DNA of 64,000 bases. It comes from Neorhodopirellula pilleata (GTDB taxonomy: Bacteria > Planctomycetota > Planctomycetia > Pirellulales > Pirellulaceae). Positions 7,355 through 16,125 of the stretch are shown piece by piece. The stretch spans positions 21,020-85,019 of the forward strand of contig NZ_SJPM01000018.1 of assembly GCF_007859915.1 (NCBI RefSeq), given 5' to 3'. Position 1 is the first letter of the stretch. The number at the start of each line of letters is the position of its first letter. The notes under the pieces were generated by a model that saw nothing but the letters and a program-made list of their open reading frames with translations, searched no databases and had not been told where the DNA came from. The translations under genes and the position numbers were made by a program.

Positions 7355-8620
7355 TCATGAACGAATTTGCCCCCAGAGCTTCAGTAGTTCGAGCAAATGC
7401 CGCAGCGAATCGGCCATTTCGTTTAGGTTGGCGAATTCCAATACGCTGTGAATGTTGTGCTGCCCCGAGGACAAATTCGGCGTCGGTAAACCTTTCTCGG
7501 TCAATTGACTGCCGTCGGTGCCGCCACGAATGATCGCCTTGGTCGGTTTCACGCCGATCGTTTCGAAGGCTTGCTCTGCCAAATCGATCGCCTCGGGAAG
7601 ATCGGCTAATCCGTCGCGCAAGTTGCGATACTGTCGTCGGACTTGGCATTCCACCTTTGTTCCCGGAATCGTCGCAGCGGCCTGCTCGGCGAGCGAACGA
7701 ACTTGGGCAGCGAAGGAAACCAACTCGTCACTTTCAAAACTACGCAAAATCAACTCAACACGCGTCGTCCCGACCCCACCAAAGATATCGTGAACATGAA
7801 TAAACCCATCGCGTCCTTCGGTCGTTTCGGGGGTTTGCGAATCAATGGGCAACGAGTCGACAAACTTCGCCGCCGCTCGAATCGAGTTTAGCATCCTATC
7901 TTTGGCGATCGCCGGGTGAATGTTGTGACCATCGAACGTCACCGTCATCGCATCGGCTGAAAACGTTTCCACATCGACGACGCCACGACCACCCCCGTCG
8001 ATCGTGTAGGCAACCGTGGCGTCCAATTCGGCCAGATCGATCTTGTCCGTCCCGCGACCGATCTCTTCATCACACGTCATCACGACGCGAACGGGGCCGT
8101 GTGGAATCTCAGGATGCTCGACGAGCGTGTGAGCAAGTTCCATGATGATGGCCACGCCTGCCTTGTCATCCCCGCCGAGCAAAGTATTGCCGTCGGTCGT
8201 TACCAGCGTTTCCCCGACCATCGATTCCAGGTCGCGGCAATCGGCAACCCTGATCACACGGCCGTTGGGCAAGGCGATGTCGCCGCCCGCGTAGTTCTCG
8301 ATTACTTGCGGTCGGACGTGATCGCTGGGGGCTTCCGGTGATGTGTCTAAATGGGCGACTAAAGCCACGGTTGGCAAGGTGCCCGGAACCGTCGCAGGCA
8401 CGGTCGCGATCACCAACCCGTCATCAGTGAACCGAACATCGTCCAGCCCCATCGCCGACAATTCGTCGGCCAAGATGCGGCCCAATTCCAATTGGCCTGC
8501 GCTGCTCGGGTAACCCGTCGCCTGCGGGTTCGCGGCCGTGTTGATTTGGACGTAACGCAAGAATCGCTCCAACAACCGATCGCACCGCAACTCAGATGTA
8601 GTCAACGTGATAGCATTCAT
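7355..8620 (-). CDS. pepT: Peptidase T (tripeptide aminopeptidase)
   Basis: The 421-residue length matches peptidase T of the M20B family, cytoplasmic zinc enzymes that remove the N-terminal residue of tripeptides. The di-zinc ligands are visible in order: VAHLDTSPEAPSD (His and the catalytic-region Asp), LLGGDDKAG (bridging Asp), TCDEEIGRGT (catalytic Glu pair), YTIDGGGRG (Asp) and SSGQHNIHSVLEF near the C-terminus (His). The M20 dimerisation domain lies at about 215-320 with GHNIHPAIAKDRMLN. The start at ATG 8620 gives the expected N-terminus (LLERFLRYVQINT). There is no signal peptide. Confidence 0.95.
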   Translation of the reverse strand: MNAITLTTSELRCDRLLERFLRYVQINTAANPQATGYPSSAGQLELGRILADELSAMGLDDVRFTDDGLVIATVPATVPGTLPTVALVAHLDTSPEAPSDHVRPQVIENYAGGDIALPNGRVIRVADCRDLESMVGETLVTTDGNTLLGGDDKAGVAIIMELAHTLVEHPEIPHGPVRVVMTCDEEIGRGTDKIDLAELDATVAYTIDGGGRGVVDVETFSADAMTVTFDGHNIHPAIAKDRMLNSIRAAAKFVDSLPIDSQTPETTEGRDGFIHVHDIFGGVGTTRVELILRSFESDELVSFAAQVRSLAEQAAATIPGTKVECQVRRQYRNLRDGLADLPEAIDLAEQAFETIGVKPTKAIIRGGTDGSQLTEKGLPTPNLSSGQHNIHSVLEFANLNEMADSLRHLLELLKLWGQIRS

Positions 8621-8799
8621 TCGTTTGTATCAATCCATTAAGTAAGAAAACACGATCGGCATTCAAAAAGAGCGCTCAACCGCCGGTTCCGATGCGCTAC
8701 CAATCGTCAGCGTAGTTATACTCCAAAAGCGTATGGACATCGCGAGGGGCTTGAGCGATGAAACTTCTTTGAGACAACAACAAGCAGGAAATTATTTCG

Positions 8800-11124
8800 A
8801 TGACGATCCGACGTTGCCTGATCATTCCGTTCTTGGGTCTGCTCGTTCTGGGTTGCGGACCGACCGCCGAGGAACTCCGAAAGGCAGCCGAAGAGAAGCA
8901 GGCTTTAGCTGAACGGGAAACCGAGTTGGTCGCGATGAAAACCGAAGCTCAAGCGATGATGAGATCCGCCGAGTTGCTCGATTATCAAGCCAAACAAACG
9001 TTGGCAAAAGCGGAAGCGGTGACGTCGGAAAACCGGAAGCAAGCGGAGTCATTCCAGGCAAAAGAAAAGCAACTGGAACAGACCGAACGCGAACTCAAGA
9101 CGCAAAGCGAGCGTGCGGAGCAACTCGCCAAGAAACTCAGTGCTGATACGAAGGAGCTGAGCGAAAAGCTGAACGCGAACAATGAACTTACTGAGCAATT
9201 AACGGCAAAGCTGCAAGCCACCAAGAAACGTGAGGAAGCTGCCTCCTTGGCCCAAGAGCAAGCCAAGCAATCCATCGAAATGGCCAAGACCGACGCCTCC
9301 CAAGCCCAAAAAGAGATGTCTGAATCCAAAGCGATCGCTGAGCAAGCCATGCAAAAACAACAGGCAAGCGAAGCAGTGATGAAGGCAGCCGAGGCGATGA
9401 TGCAAGATGCAAAGAAGCAATTAGCGCAGGCGTTGGAACTTAACGAGAAATCGACCAAGAGCCAAACCGAAACTCAGCGGATGAAGTCGGAAGTATTGGT
9501 GATGAAACAGTCCGTCGATGAAGCCCAAGCCAAGTCCGACCGGCAGATGCAAATGGCCAATGAAAAAGCCAAAGTCAACGAGATCGAAGCGAAGAAACTC
9601 GAGGCGAAGGCCGAGTCTCTTAACGCGATGACCAAAGAAATCGCAACAAAGGCGAAGTCACTCGAAGAAAGAGCGAAGGAACTTGACGCTAAGTTCAAGA
9701 GCAACGAAGAACTCGCCAAACAAACGGACGCCAAACTTGTTGAAGCGAACCGAGTGGCGGAAGAAACTGCCAAGCTAAAAACCGAAGCGATGAAGAACGC
9801 TGCGGCCGCCAAAGCCGATCTCGCAACCGCAAAGATGCAACAGACGCAAGCGGCATCCGATCGCAAACAAGCTCAAGAAATGCTCGAGGCGGCCAAGAAG
9901 GAAAAGGCCGATTTTGAGAAACTGGTCGCTGACAGTAAAGTGGTTTTAGAGAAGTCGACGCAAGCTAAGATGGATGCCGAATCCGCTCAGGCTGCCAACG
10001 AAAAGAAACTCGCTGAAGTCGTGACTGCCCAAAAGAAGGTCGATCAGACCGCCTCGAAAGCCGCCCGCGATCGGGCTGCTGCCGAAAAAGCAATGCAGGA
10101 GACAAAAGACCTGGTCGCTTCCTTGACCGCCGAACGTGAGTCCGCCAAACAAGAACTCGAAGCCGTCAAAGCAGCGCAGTCGGCATTGGAAATGCAGACG
10201 ATCGCGTCAAAAGAAGTTCGTCACGCGGCGACGCTCGCCAAACAAGAAGCTTCCAAAGAGCGTGCCCGAACGGAAGAGATCCGCCGCGAAGCGGAAGCTA
10301 GAATCTTGGAAGCGGAAAAGCAAACCGAAGCCGCTCGCCATGCGCGAGCTGATGCCGAGCGGGCGATCGAATTGGCAGGCCAAGCCAGCGAGCAGGCGGC
10401 GAAAGCCAAAGCAGCTGCGATTCGAGAAAAGGCCTCGCTCGTCGACTTGCAGAACGCGGCAAAAAAAGAACGCGACGCCATCGACGTGGTGATGAAGGCG
10501 ATGCAGGAAAGCCAAACCGCAGCCACCAACGCTCAAGCCGCCGCCGAATCCGCTCGCCAAGCAGCGGCGGAAGAGAAGGCAAGTATCGCGGCAATTGCCG
10601 AGAAAGCCGAAACGGCACAGACCGCAGCGAGGCAAGCTGAAAATGCAGCGATCGCCGCCCAGCGAAGGGCGAACGAATCGATGCAAGAATCCACTTCCGC
10701 ACAGGAAGTCGCCGCCTCCCGTATCGCCGAAGCCGATGCCGCCGTCGAAGCGGCGAAGATGGAACAGAAGGCCGCTGCGGCGCTGATGAGTCAAGCGAAC
10801 GAGCAATTGGGCTTCGCTCGAGAACTCAAACGTCAAGCCGACGAGACCATCTTGCGTGCTAACCGCGAACGTGAATCCGCGTTAGTTGCCAAATCGGCTG
10901 CCGAAAAAGCTCTGCAAGCGGTCGAAGATGCCAAGCGTGCGATCGGTGCAAAAAGAACCGCAGAAGCGGTTCAAAAGTCCGCCGCCGAAGCAGCCGCGAA
11001 AGCTGACGCAGAACTGAAGGAAGCTAACCTCAATGAAAAAGAGGCCGCAGCTCAAATCGCTAACGCACGCGACGGGAAAGTAGCCCCGACGACCGAACAA
11101 CCGGCGTCGGCAAGCGATCGTTAA
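8800..11124 (+). CDS. Giant Ala/Glu/Lys/Gln-rich coiled-coil lipoprotein
   Basis: The protein has 774 residues. MTIRRCLIIPFLGLLVLGC is a lipoprotein signal with the Cys at position 19. Nearly all the rest is predicted coiled coil made of A, E, K, Q, S and T, with a handful of aromatic residues, one Cys (the lipid anchor) and almost no Pro or Gly until the last 15 residues. One continuous coil of about 740 residues at 0.15 nm per residue would be roughly 110 nm long, longer than a usual periplasm is wide. No enzymatic motif is visible. A structural spacer, surface fibre or tether is possible, but function is unknown. It is transcribed alone, between the divergent pepT and a convergent ketosynthase-like gene. 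Database hits to myosin or TolA-like proteins would probably reflect composition only. Confidence 0.85.
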   Translation: MTIRRCLIIPFLGLLVLGCGPTAEELRKAAEEKQALAERETELVAMKTEAQAMMRSAELLDYQAKQTLAKAEAVTSENRKQAESFQAKEKQLEQTERELKTQSERAEQLAKKLSADTKELSEKLNANNELTEQLTAKLQATKKREEAASLAQEQAKQSIEMAKTDASQAQKEMSESKAIAEQAMQKQQASEAVMKAAEAMMQDAKKQLAQALELNEKSTKSQTETQRMKSEVLVMKQSVDEAQAKSDRQMQMANEKAKVNEIEAKKLEAKAESLNAMTKEIATKAKSLEERAKELDAKFKSNEELAKQTDAKLVEANRVAEETAKLKTEAMKNAAAAKADLATAKMQQTQAASDRKQAQEMLEAAKKEKADFEKLVADSKVVLEKSTQAKMDAESAQAANEKKLAEVVTAQKKVDQTASKAARDRAAAEKAMQETKDLVASLTAERESAKQELEAVKAAQSALEMQTIASKEVRHAATLAKQEASKERARTEEIRREAEARILEAEKQTEAARHARADAERAIELAGQASEQAAKAKAAAIREKASLVDLQNAAKKERDAIDVVMKAMQESQTAATNAQAAAESARQAAAEEKASIAAIAEKAETAQTAARQAENAAIAAQRRANESMQESTSAQEVAASRIAEADAAVEAAKMEQKAAAALMSQANEQLGFARELKRQADETILRANRERESALVAKSAAEKALQAVEDAKRAIGAKRTAEAVQKSAAEAAAKADAELKEANLNEKEAAAQIANARDGKVAPTTEQPASASDR

Positions 11125-11258
11125 CGCACATGAATCAATGACGTTCTTGAGCTTATGGCGAATCAAAACTCGCCAAGACTTTCGGCGACTAATAGGCCAA
11201 TCCGAAAATCTTGGCACGTTTCTCTACCCTAAACTTAAGTCGTGCCAGACCCTTAGTG

Positions 11259-11470
11259 CTTTGTCTAGATTCAACTTTAGGGTTGGCAACATTAGCCGTT
11301 TGGGCCTAGCGGGCTGTTGATTTAATCGAAACCCGAAGCGTCAGCGAGGGATTGAACGTCATTAAATCCTTTGTAGGTATCCCTCGCTCACGCTTCGGGT
11401 TACGATGCAAACTAAATCAACAGCCCGCTAGCGTCAAAACGGCTAACCCTAAATTTAGAGTTGTCCAAAG
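11259..11470. repeat. Long imperfect inverted repeat between convergent genes
   Basis: This region occupies most of the 356-bp gap between the coiled-coil lipoprotein gene and the ketosynthase-like gene; nothing else is seen there. A perfect 19-bp arm pair, CTAGCGGGCTGTTGATTTA at 11306-11324 and its complement at 11413-11431, encloses a second pair (11330-11352 with 11379-11401, 22 of 23 matched) around a loop of about 26 bp. Looser outer arms containing CTTTAGGGTT and AGCCGTTT extend the structure to about 11259-11470. It could act as a bidirectional terminator, a miniature transposable element, or both. Confidence 0.8.
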
Positions 11471-11480
11471 TACTAGCTAG

Positions 11481-12884
11481 CTACTTCAAAACCACGGCGG
11501 TAGCATTACCGGGTGACGTGTGAGCGATCGCGATGACATAGGGTTTCTCGAGTGGGCGAGCTCGGTCGCTGACATTCAAGCCTTCCTCACACAACGCTGC
11601 ATGTGGGACCGGTGGGACTTGTTGCGACTGCACGCAAATGCAAGCGGCCAACAACACCATCATTCCACTGGCCGCTGACGTGTGTCCGATCAATCCAGCC
11701 GGGAACGTTACCGGCACGTTCGGCGCGATCTGATGGATCGCTTCTCGTTCACAGGCATCGATGATCGGATCGCCGAACGCATGGCCCACGATCGCGCCGA
11801 CTTGTTCACCGGTGATACCGGCTTGCTGCATCGCACCTTGTATCGCGGTGACGATCGCGGCCGTTGAACCTCGCCCCGCATCGGGACGAATCTCGGCGGT
11901 TCGTTCGTTGGTCTTGAAGCTGATCGACGGGACGAACCGGGATGCCGCGCCGCACACGGTCGCGATCGGCTTGCGGTCCCGCAAACGTGCTGATTCGCTC
12001 GTCTCCAACACGAGGCTGCCCGCCGCTTCGCCGCGAACGAAACCGTCGGCGTCTTTCGCATGTGGACGGCTGGCCCAAGCGATCGGATCGCAGACCGATG
12101 CGAGGGGCTGGTCTTCGGTGAACAAGGCACGCGTCGCATTGAGCCGACTGCCGACGGCCGAAACGACCATCACGTCAGCGATATCGCGGCGCAAGTAGCC
12201 ACATCCTTCGATGAACGCCGCAGGTCCTGAGGTGTCACCGACGGTAATCGTATTGTTGGGCCCGTGGGCATTGATCACGATGCCGTAGTGGCACGCGGGC
12301 ATATTGGGTAGGTACTTCAACATCCACAAGGGCGTGATGCCTCGCATCGCGGCGGCCCCGAACGGCGTGGTGTCGACGTTCCCTTGTTCGTCGATGCAGG
12401 CGGCAAACGCGTCGGACAATTCCGCCGGTGGACCATAAAGCATTTCACTGCCAAAGACCGTGCCGATCCGGTCACTGGAGATCTTGCCACCATGTCGGTA
12501 ATCCGGATCGGCCTCGAGCTCCGCCGGGAGGTAGTGATCCAGCCCCGCATCGTGGACAGCGAGCTGGGACGCCGCATATCCAGTTTGAATCTCTCGGCAC
12601 ATGACCTTGAGGGCCTTGCGCGGTTTGACGAACTGCTTGGCGTCGAAATCGACAATCGGGGCCGTCACGGCCGTTCGCGGGTCCAAACGAACCTCGCCAT
12701 CGCAATACCGATAACGACGCACGACGTAATCCGTGCTCTTTTGTTCATCGGATAACGTATCAATGTCCTCCATCAACATCAAACCACTGCGTCCGGTCAA
12801 CAAGGATTGAGCGAACAGATCGCGTCCGATACCGATCGACGAGACCATTCCAACACCGGTGATGACGAGGTCGGAAGGATTCAT
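11481..12884 (-). CDS. Beta-ketoacyl synthase-like protein with the active-site Cys replaced by Asp
   Basis: Counted from ATG 12884 the protein has 467 residues; an in-frame TTG 36 bp upstream is a weaker alternative. The thiolase-like fold of KAS I/II enzymes is evident: LVITGVGMVSSIG at the N-terminus, GFVRGEAAGSLVLE at 281-294, a His at 368 in VGHAFGDP and GHTSAASG with His401. The nucleophile region reads NTITVGDTSG, where active enzymes have TACSSG, so residue 217 is Asp. The Lys usually found before the second His is also missing. Such a protein cannot make the acyl-Cys intermediate. Chain-length-factor or decarboxylase-like partners of ketosynthases are known to lack the Cys, usually with Gln. 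No partner synthase is adjacent; OsmC, TatD and an AsmA-like gene lie upstream on the same strand. Confidence 0.8.
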   Translation of the reverse strand: MNPSDLVITGVGMVSSIGIGRDLFAQSLLTGRSGLMLMEDIDTLSDEQKSTDYVVRRYRYCDGEVRLDPRTAVTAPIVDFDAKQFVKPRKALKVMCREIQTGYAASQLAVHDAGLDHYLPAELEADPDYRHGGKISSDRIGTVFGSEMLYGPPAELSDAFAACIDEQGNVDTTPFGAAAMRGITPLWMLKYLPNMPACHYGIVINAHGPNNTITVGDTSGPAAFIEGCGYLRRDIADVMVVSAVGSRLNATRALFTEDQPLASVCDPIAWASRPHAKDADGFVRGEAAGSLVLETSESARLRDRKPIATVCGAASRFVPSISFKTNERTAEIRPDAGRGSTAAIVTAIQGAMQQAGITGEQVGAIVGHAFGDPIIDACEREAIHQIAPNVPVTFPAGLIGHTSAASGMMVLLAACICVQSQQVPPVPHAALCEEGLNVSDRARPLEKPYVIAIAHTSPGNATAVVLK

Positions 12885-13055
12885 GAAAGACGGCCGATCG
12901 CGAGCAATAACGGAGTTCAAGTGTGTGGGGGGGCGGGAAGCGAGAAGCGGTTGCTGGCAAAGTATGATCGCCTCCCGGCGCGATCACCAGTCGGGAGGAG
13001 CAGAATTCCTAGGAAACCACGACGATCTTCCACTTTTTTGCCGAAAATACCGAAA

Positions 13056-13475
13056 TTACTCGCCACCCACCAACTCGATCGGGGCGTGAATGTCCGGATG
13101 CAGACTTTGATGGACGGGGCAGTGTTCGGCGGCTGCCTGAAGACGCGCTCGCATCGCCGCATCGAGTCGCAATCCGGACGGAAAAGTGACCGTCGTGACG
13201 AGGCTGCCGATCCGGCGAATCGGAGTTTGAACCATCTCTTTGGTGACGTGCACGGTCGTTCCCGCTAAATCGAGCTCGTGTCGTTGAGCAACCAAACCAA
13301 GGATTGTCAGAACACAAGTCCCCAGTGCCGTCGCCACTAAATCCGTCGGCGAAAACGCCGACCCGGATCCGCCGTTGTCGACCGGGGCATCGGTCGTCAG
13401 AGTCTTTCCGCTGGGCCCGTGGGTAGCAGTGCAGTGCAATTTGCCATTGTAAAGGGCGGTCAGTTCAACCGACAT
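13056..13475 (-). CDS. OsmC/Ohr-family peroxiredoxin-like protein
   Basis: The 139-residue protein starts at ATG 13475 behind AAGGA. It carries the paired Cys of the OsmC family: Cys54 in LGTCVLTILG and Cys119 in AEHCPVHQSL, plus the FSPTDLVATALG segment preceding the first Cys. OsmC proteins reduce organic hydroperoxides in the cytoplasm through a disulfide between these Cys. The sequence is closer to the OsmC-like/YhfA branch than to Ohr, judged from the CPVH context. Immediately upstream lies the AGTAGGCTGGGT-bounded minisatellite, which separates it from tatD. Confidence 0.88.
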   Translation of the reverse strand: MSVELTALYNGKLHCTATHGPSGKTLTTDAPVDNGGSGSAFSPTDLVATALGTCVLTILGLVAQRHELDLAGTTVHVTKEMVQTPIRRIGSLVTTVTFPSGLRLDAAMRARLQAAAEHCPVHQSLHPDIHAPIELVGGE

Positions 13476-13495
13476 CAGATCAATATCCTTAAAAA

Positions 13496-13823
13496 AGTAG
13501 GCTGGGTCGCAGCGATAGCGGAGACCCGGCATTGAGGGGCTGCGGGTTCTTGGTTCTTGGTTCTTGGTTCTTGGTTCTTGGTTCTTGGTTCTTGGTTCTT
13601 GGTTCTTGGTTCTTGGTTCTTGGTTCTTGGTTCTTGGTTCTTGGTTCTTGGTTCTTGGTTCTTGGTTCTTGGTTCTTGGTTCTTGGTTCTTGGTTCTTGG
13701 TTCTTGGTTCTTGGTTCTTGGCTGACCTGTTTAGCCTTATTCCCGCTAAAAAGCGGAAGGCTGTTCGTCACTTTCAAGTCCGCCGGGTGTTCGTCGTCAA
13801 AGCCCTCCTCCACCCAGCCTACT
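13496..13823. mobile_element. Miniature element with 12-bp inverted termini enclosing a minisatellite
   Basis: AGTAGGCTGGGT at 13496-13507 recurs as its exact complement at 13812-13823, and between them lie GTCGCAGC...GAGACCCGGCATTG, the heptamer array and about 90 bp of other sequence. A partial copy (GTAGGCTGGGTCGCAGC...GACCCGGCATTG) is found at 18903-18942, so the left portion is a dispersed repeat. The right terminus runs into the tatD stop codon. No transposase gene is inside. Calling it a mobile element is inference from the termini and the second copy. Confidence 0.45.
13545..13721. repeat. Heptamer minisatellite (GGTTCTT)n, about 25 copies
   Basis: The 7-bp unit GGTTCTT is repeated without visible variation for about 177 bp between osmC-like and tatD genes. 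Because 7 is not a multiple of 3 and the unit makes no stop codon, several frames on both strands stay open across it (for example 13475-13813 on the minus strand). These are artefacts of the repeat, not genes. Copy number is probably variable by slippage. Confidence 0.95.
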
Positions 13824-14595
13824 AGGGCAACTGAAAAAAGCGTTTGGCGTTGGCCGTGGTGATCTCCGCCAGTCGCTCCGGCGCGACGTTTCGAACCTCG
13901 GCCAGTTTGTTGAGCGTGTGCCGCACTCGAGCCGGCTCGTTGGGCCGTTTGCCTCGCATCGGTTCGGGAGACAGATAGGGTGAGTCGGTTTCAATCAACA
14001 ATCGATCATCCGGTACGATCTTGGCGACTTCACGAAGTTCATCGCTTTTCTTGAACGTGACCATTCCCGCGAAACTGATCATCAGCCCGAGATCCAAGCA
14101 CTGGCGTGCCTCGTCGAGATTCCCGGTGAAGGAGTGCATCACGCAGTGCGGAAGCGGTCCGGATTGGCGTTGGAGTTGTTCAATCACCAACGGGCAGCTC
14201 TCACGCATGTGAATCACGACCGGCAGTCGGGTTTGGCGGGCGAGATTTAAATGTCGATCGAAGTACTCGCGTTGAAGGTCCATCGGAGTATCGTCCCAAT
14301 AGCAATCCAGCCCGGTTTCACCGATGCCTCGCACACCGGGTTGTCCGGCCAATTCCTCGATCACGGCGAAATCGTCCGGCCCGGCTTCGGCGGCGCAGTT
14401 GGGTTGAATACCGACGACGGCGTGCAAGTAGCCCGGATACATCGCGGCTAATTCGCACGCCCGGCGACTAGTGGTCACATCGATTCCAATCACGCCGATG
14501 CCGGTGACCCCGGCGGCACGTGAACGCTCGACGACTTCGTCGACATTCTCGCGAAAGACATCGGAGTTCAGGTGGGCGTGGGTGTCAAAGAGCAT
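13822..14595 (-). CDS. tatD: TatD-family metal-dependent hydrolase
   Basis: The 257-residue protein starts at ATG 14595, giving the standard beginning MLFDTHAHLN; longer frames add unrelated codons that overlap the upstream gene. The metal ligands of the TatD family follow in order: DTHAHL (two His), GIGETGLD (Glu), VVIHMRES (His), VMHSFTGN (His) and LIETDSPYLSP (Asp). TatD proteins are cytoplasmic 3'-5' exonucleases/DNases acting in DNA quality control. It begins 8 bp after the stop of the AsmA-like gene, so they probably form one transcript. Confidence 0.93.
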   Translation of the reverse strand: MLFDTHAHLNSDVFRENVDEVVERSRAAGVTGIGVIGIDVTTSRRACELAAMYPGYLHAVVGIQPNCAAEAGPDDFAVIEELAGQPGVRGIGETGLDCYWDDTPMDLQREYFDRHLNLARQTRLPVVIHMRESCPLVIEQLQRQSGPLPHCVMHSFTGNLDEARQCLDLGLMISFAGMVTFKKSDELREVAKIVPDDRLLIETDSPYLSPEPMRGKRPNEPARVRHTLNKLAEVRNVAPERLAEITTANAKRFFQLP

Positions 14596-14603
14596 GAGGA
14601 CTT

Positions 14604-16019
14604 TCAAAACGGTTGTGCGATCGAGCGTGGCTGGTCGCTCCATGGCTGCAAACGCCCGATCCGGGCGGCCGGTTCGGTGGGATTGGCGTCGGCGGCAGCC
14701 GGAACGAGCGATTCGCCGTTGGGGGAGATCATCTGCGGCAAAGTTTGTCGTGGTGGTTGCAAGATCTGCAAGAGGCCCGCCGTTTGACTGGACAGAGGAA
14801 TCGAAACCGAATGCGGCGAAGCGACCAACCGTGCCAAATTAGTAGCCGGCAACCACTGGTCAGCCGAAACGACGACCGGGCGTCCGGCTGCGGAAACAAC
14901 GACGCCCGCGGGCAACCACTCCTGCCCAGGTTGAGTTCGACAGATGCCCTCGACGCGGAGTTGCGCCGCGTACAATTCGAACCGCAGGGCCAGTGCGTCG
15001 TAACTAAAATCAGTCGCCGTCACGGCGGTCAGTTCGCACCCCAAATCTTCAGCCAGGCGCGGCAGCAATGATGCGGACATCCACCCCGTGCCTGACCGAA
15101 GTTCGCCTGAAACGTTCACGCCGCCTTCGGCGTCGCTGCGGTCTAATCGGCATCGCGAAAAGGCCAATGTGGCGCGTCCGGTCACTCGATGCGGGAGCTC
15201 TTCGGTGAGCCGACCTAGATCCACCTGGTCAAACCGTCCGGTCAGGTCGATCGCCCATGGCGGCGGTCCGAAACCCTGGGATAGCCCATCCTGCCGATGT
15301 CCCGAAATCAGCCCGCTGAACGTCGCATCGTCTCCAAATCGCCGCAGGAAAGGCAGATAATCGCTCAAGGTCGCGACGTTCAAAGCCATCGGGCCGGTCT
15401 GCAACGACCACGCCGTCGTCGGCGGCGACGTTGATCGGTCACGGGTGATGTGGGCATTGAGCCCCTCGACGTGCAACTCACCCTCGGCAGGAACGCACCG
15501 CACGCTGATCGAGACCCGCGGCCCTTGGGGCGTCAAATGGGCGTCTAAATCCCGAATCGTCTGCGAAACAGTGGAGCCTCGCAGGGTCAGATCGTCGGCG
15601 GCGATTCGTACGGCATGTCGGGTCTGTTCCGGCCGGCACAAGAATCGGTCGTGTACCAGGCTAGCAATCCGGTCGAGCGACTCGACCCGAATTTCAGGTT
15701 GGCTGAGCCGAATGACGGTCGTGGGCGACTCGCTGATCCAACATAGCGAACGGACCGTGGCGATCGTTTGCATCGTCTCACCGTCGGACAATTGAACGTC
15801 GTAGAGCCGCCAAGTTTGGGGATTGGAACGTTCGAATCGCCCGATTTTCACATCCAAGCCCGTTTGAAGAGCCAGTTCACGCTGCAGTTGTTCCCGAACC
15901 TGGCTCTCATACCATGGTGTCCAAGTGACGACGATCGCAACCAAAGTCAGGGCGGTCGGAAGAGCGCAGCAGGCAACGAACAGCCATCGAGCGATCGCCC
16001 GCGTGGTTCGTTCGTGCAT
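14604..16019 (-). CDS. AsmA-like membrane-anchored protein (471 aa)
   Basis: An N-terminal helix (about residues 11-33, WLFVACCALPTALTLVAIVV) anchors the protein, and the rest faces the periplasm. The sequence just after the anchor, REQLQRELALQTGLDVKIGRFE, has the pattern of AsmA/TamB-type N-termini (a helix followed by the first strand of a chorein-like beta groove). Repeated phrases such as WAIDLTGRFDQVDLGRLTEELP suit a lipid-transfer groove. It resembles in layout the 1190-residue protein at 21196-24768 but is shorter. Its role may be lipid transport or envelope assembly, by analogy. It shares a strand and tight spacing with tatD. Confidence 0.6.
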   Translation of the reverse strand: MHERTTRAIARWLFVACCALPTALTLVAIVVTWTPWYESQVREQLQRELALQTGLDVKIGRFERSNPQTWRLYDVQLSDGETMQTIATVRSLCWISESPTTVIRLSQPEIRVESLDRIASLVHDRFLCRPEQTRHAVRIAADDLTLRGSTVSQTIRDLDAHLTPQGPRVSISVRCVPAEGELHVEGLNAHITRDRSTSPPTTAWSLQTGPMALNVATLSDYLPFLRRFGDDATFSGLISGHRQDGLSQGFGPPPWAIDLTGRFDQVDLGRLTEELPHRVTGRATLAFSRCRLDRSDAEGGVNVSGELRSGTGWMSASLLPRLAEDLGCELTAVTATDFSYDALALRFELYAAQLRVEGICRTQPGQEWLPAGVVVSAAGRPVVVSADQWLPATNLARLVASPHSVSIPLSSQTAGLLQILQPPRQTLPQMISPNGESLVPAAADANPTEPAARIGRLQPWSDQPRSIAQPF

Positions 16020-16125
16020 GATATTGGTGTCCCCCGTGAGGATTTTTCGGTCTTCCCAAGGATAGAAAAAACTCCCCGATCAACGACAGTCCAATGACAA
16101 GGTTTCCCCCATCCTGCCCTCCCTA

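Noticed and set aside
9474..9866. Minus-strand Ala/Ser/Phe-rich frames opposite the coiled-coil gene
   Set aside because: Antisense of a strongly biased coding sequence; hydrophobic look is a codon artefact.
13475..13862. Open frames across the heptamer repeat on both strands (about 97-112 residues)
   Set aside because: They consist of EPRTKNQ- or VLGSWFL-type repeats created by a stop-free 7-bp unit; no conserved domain.
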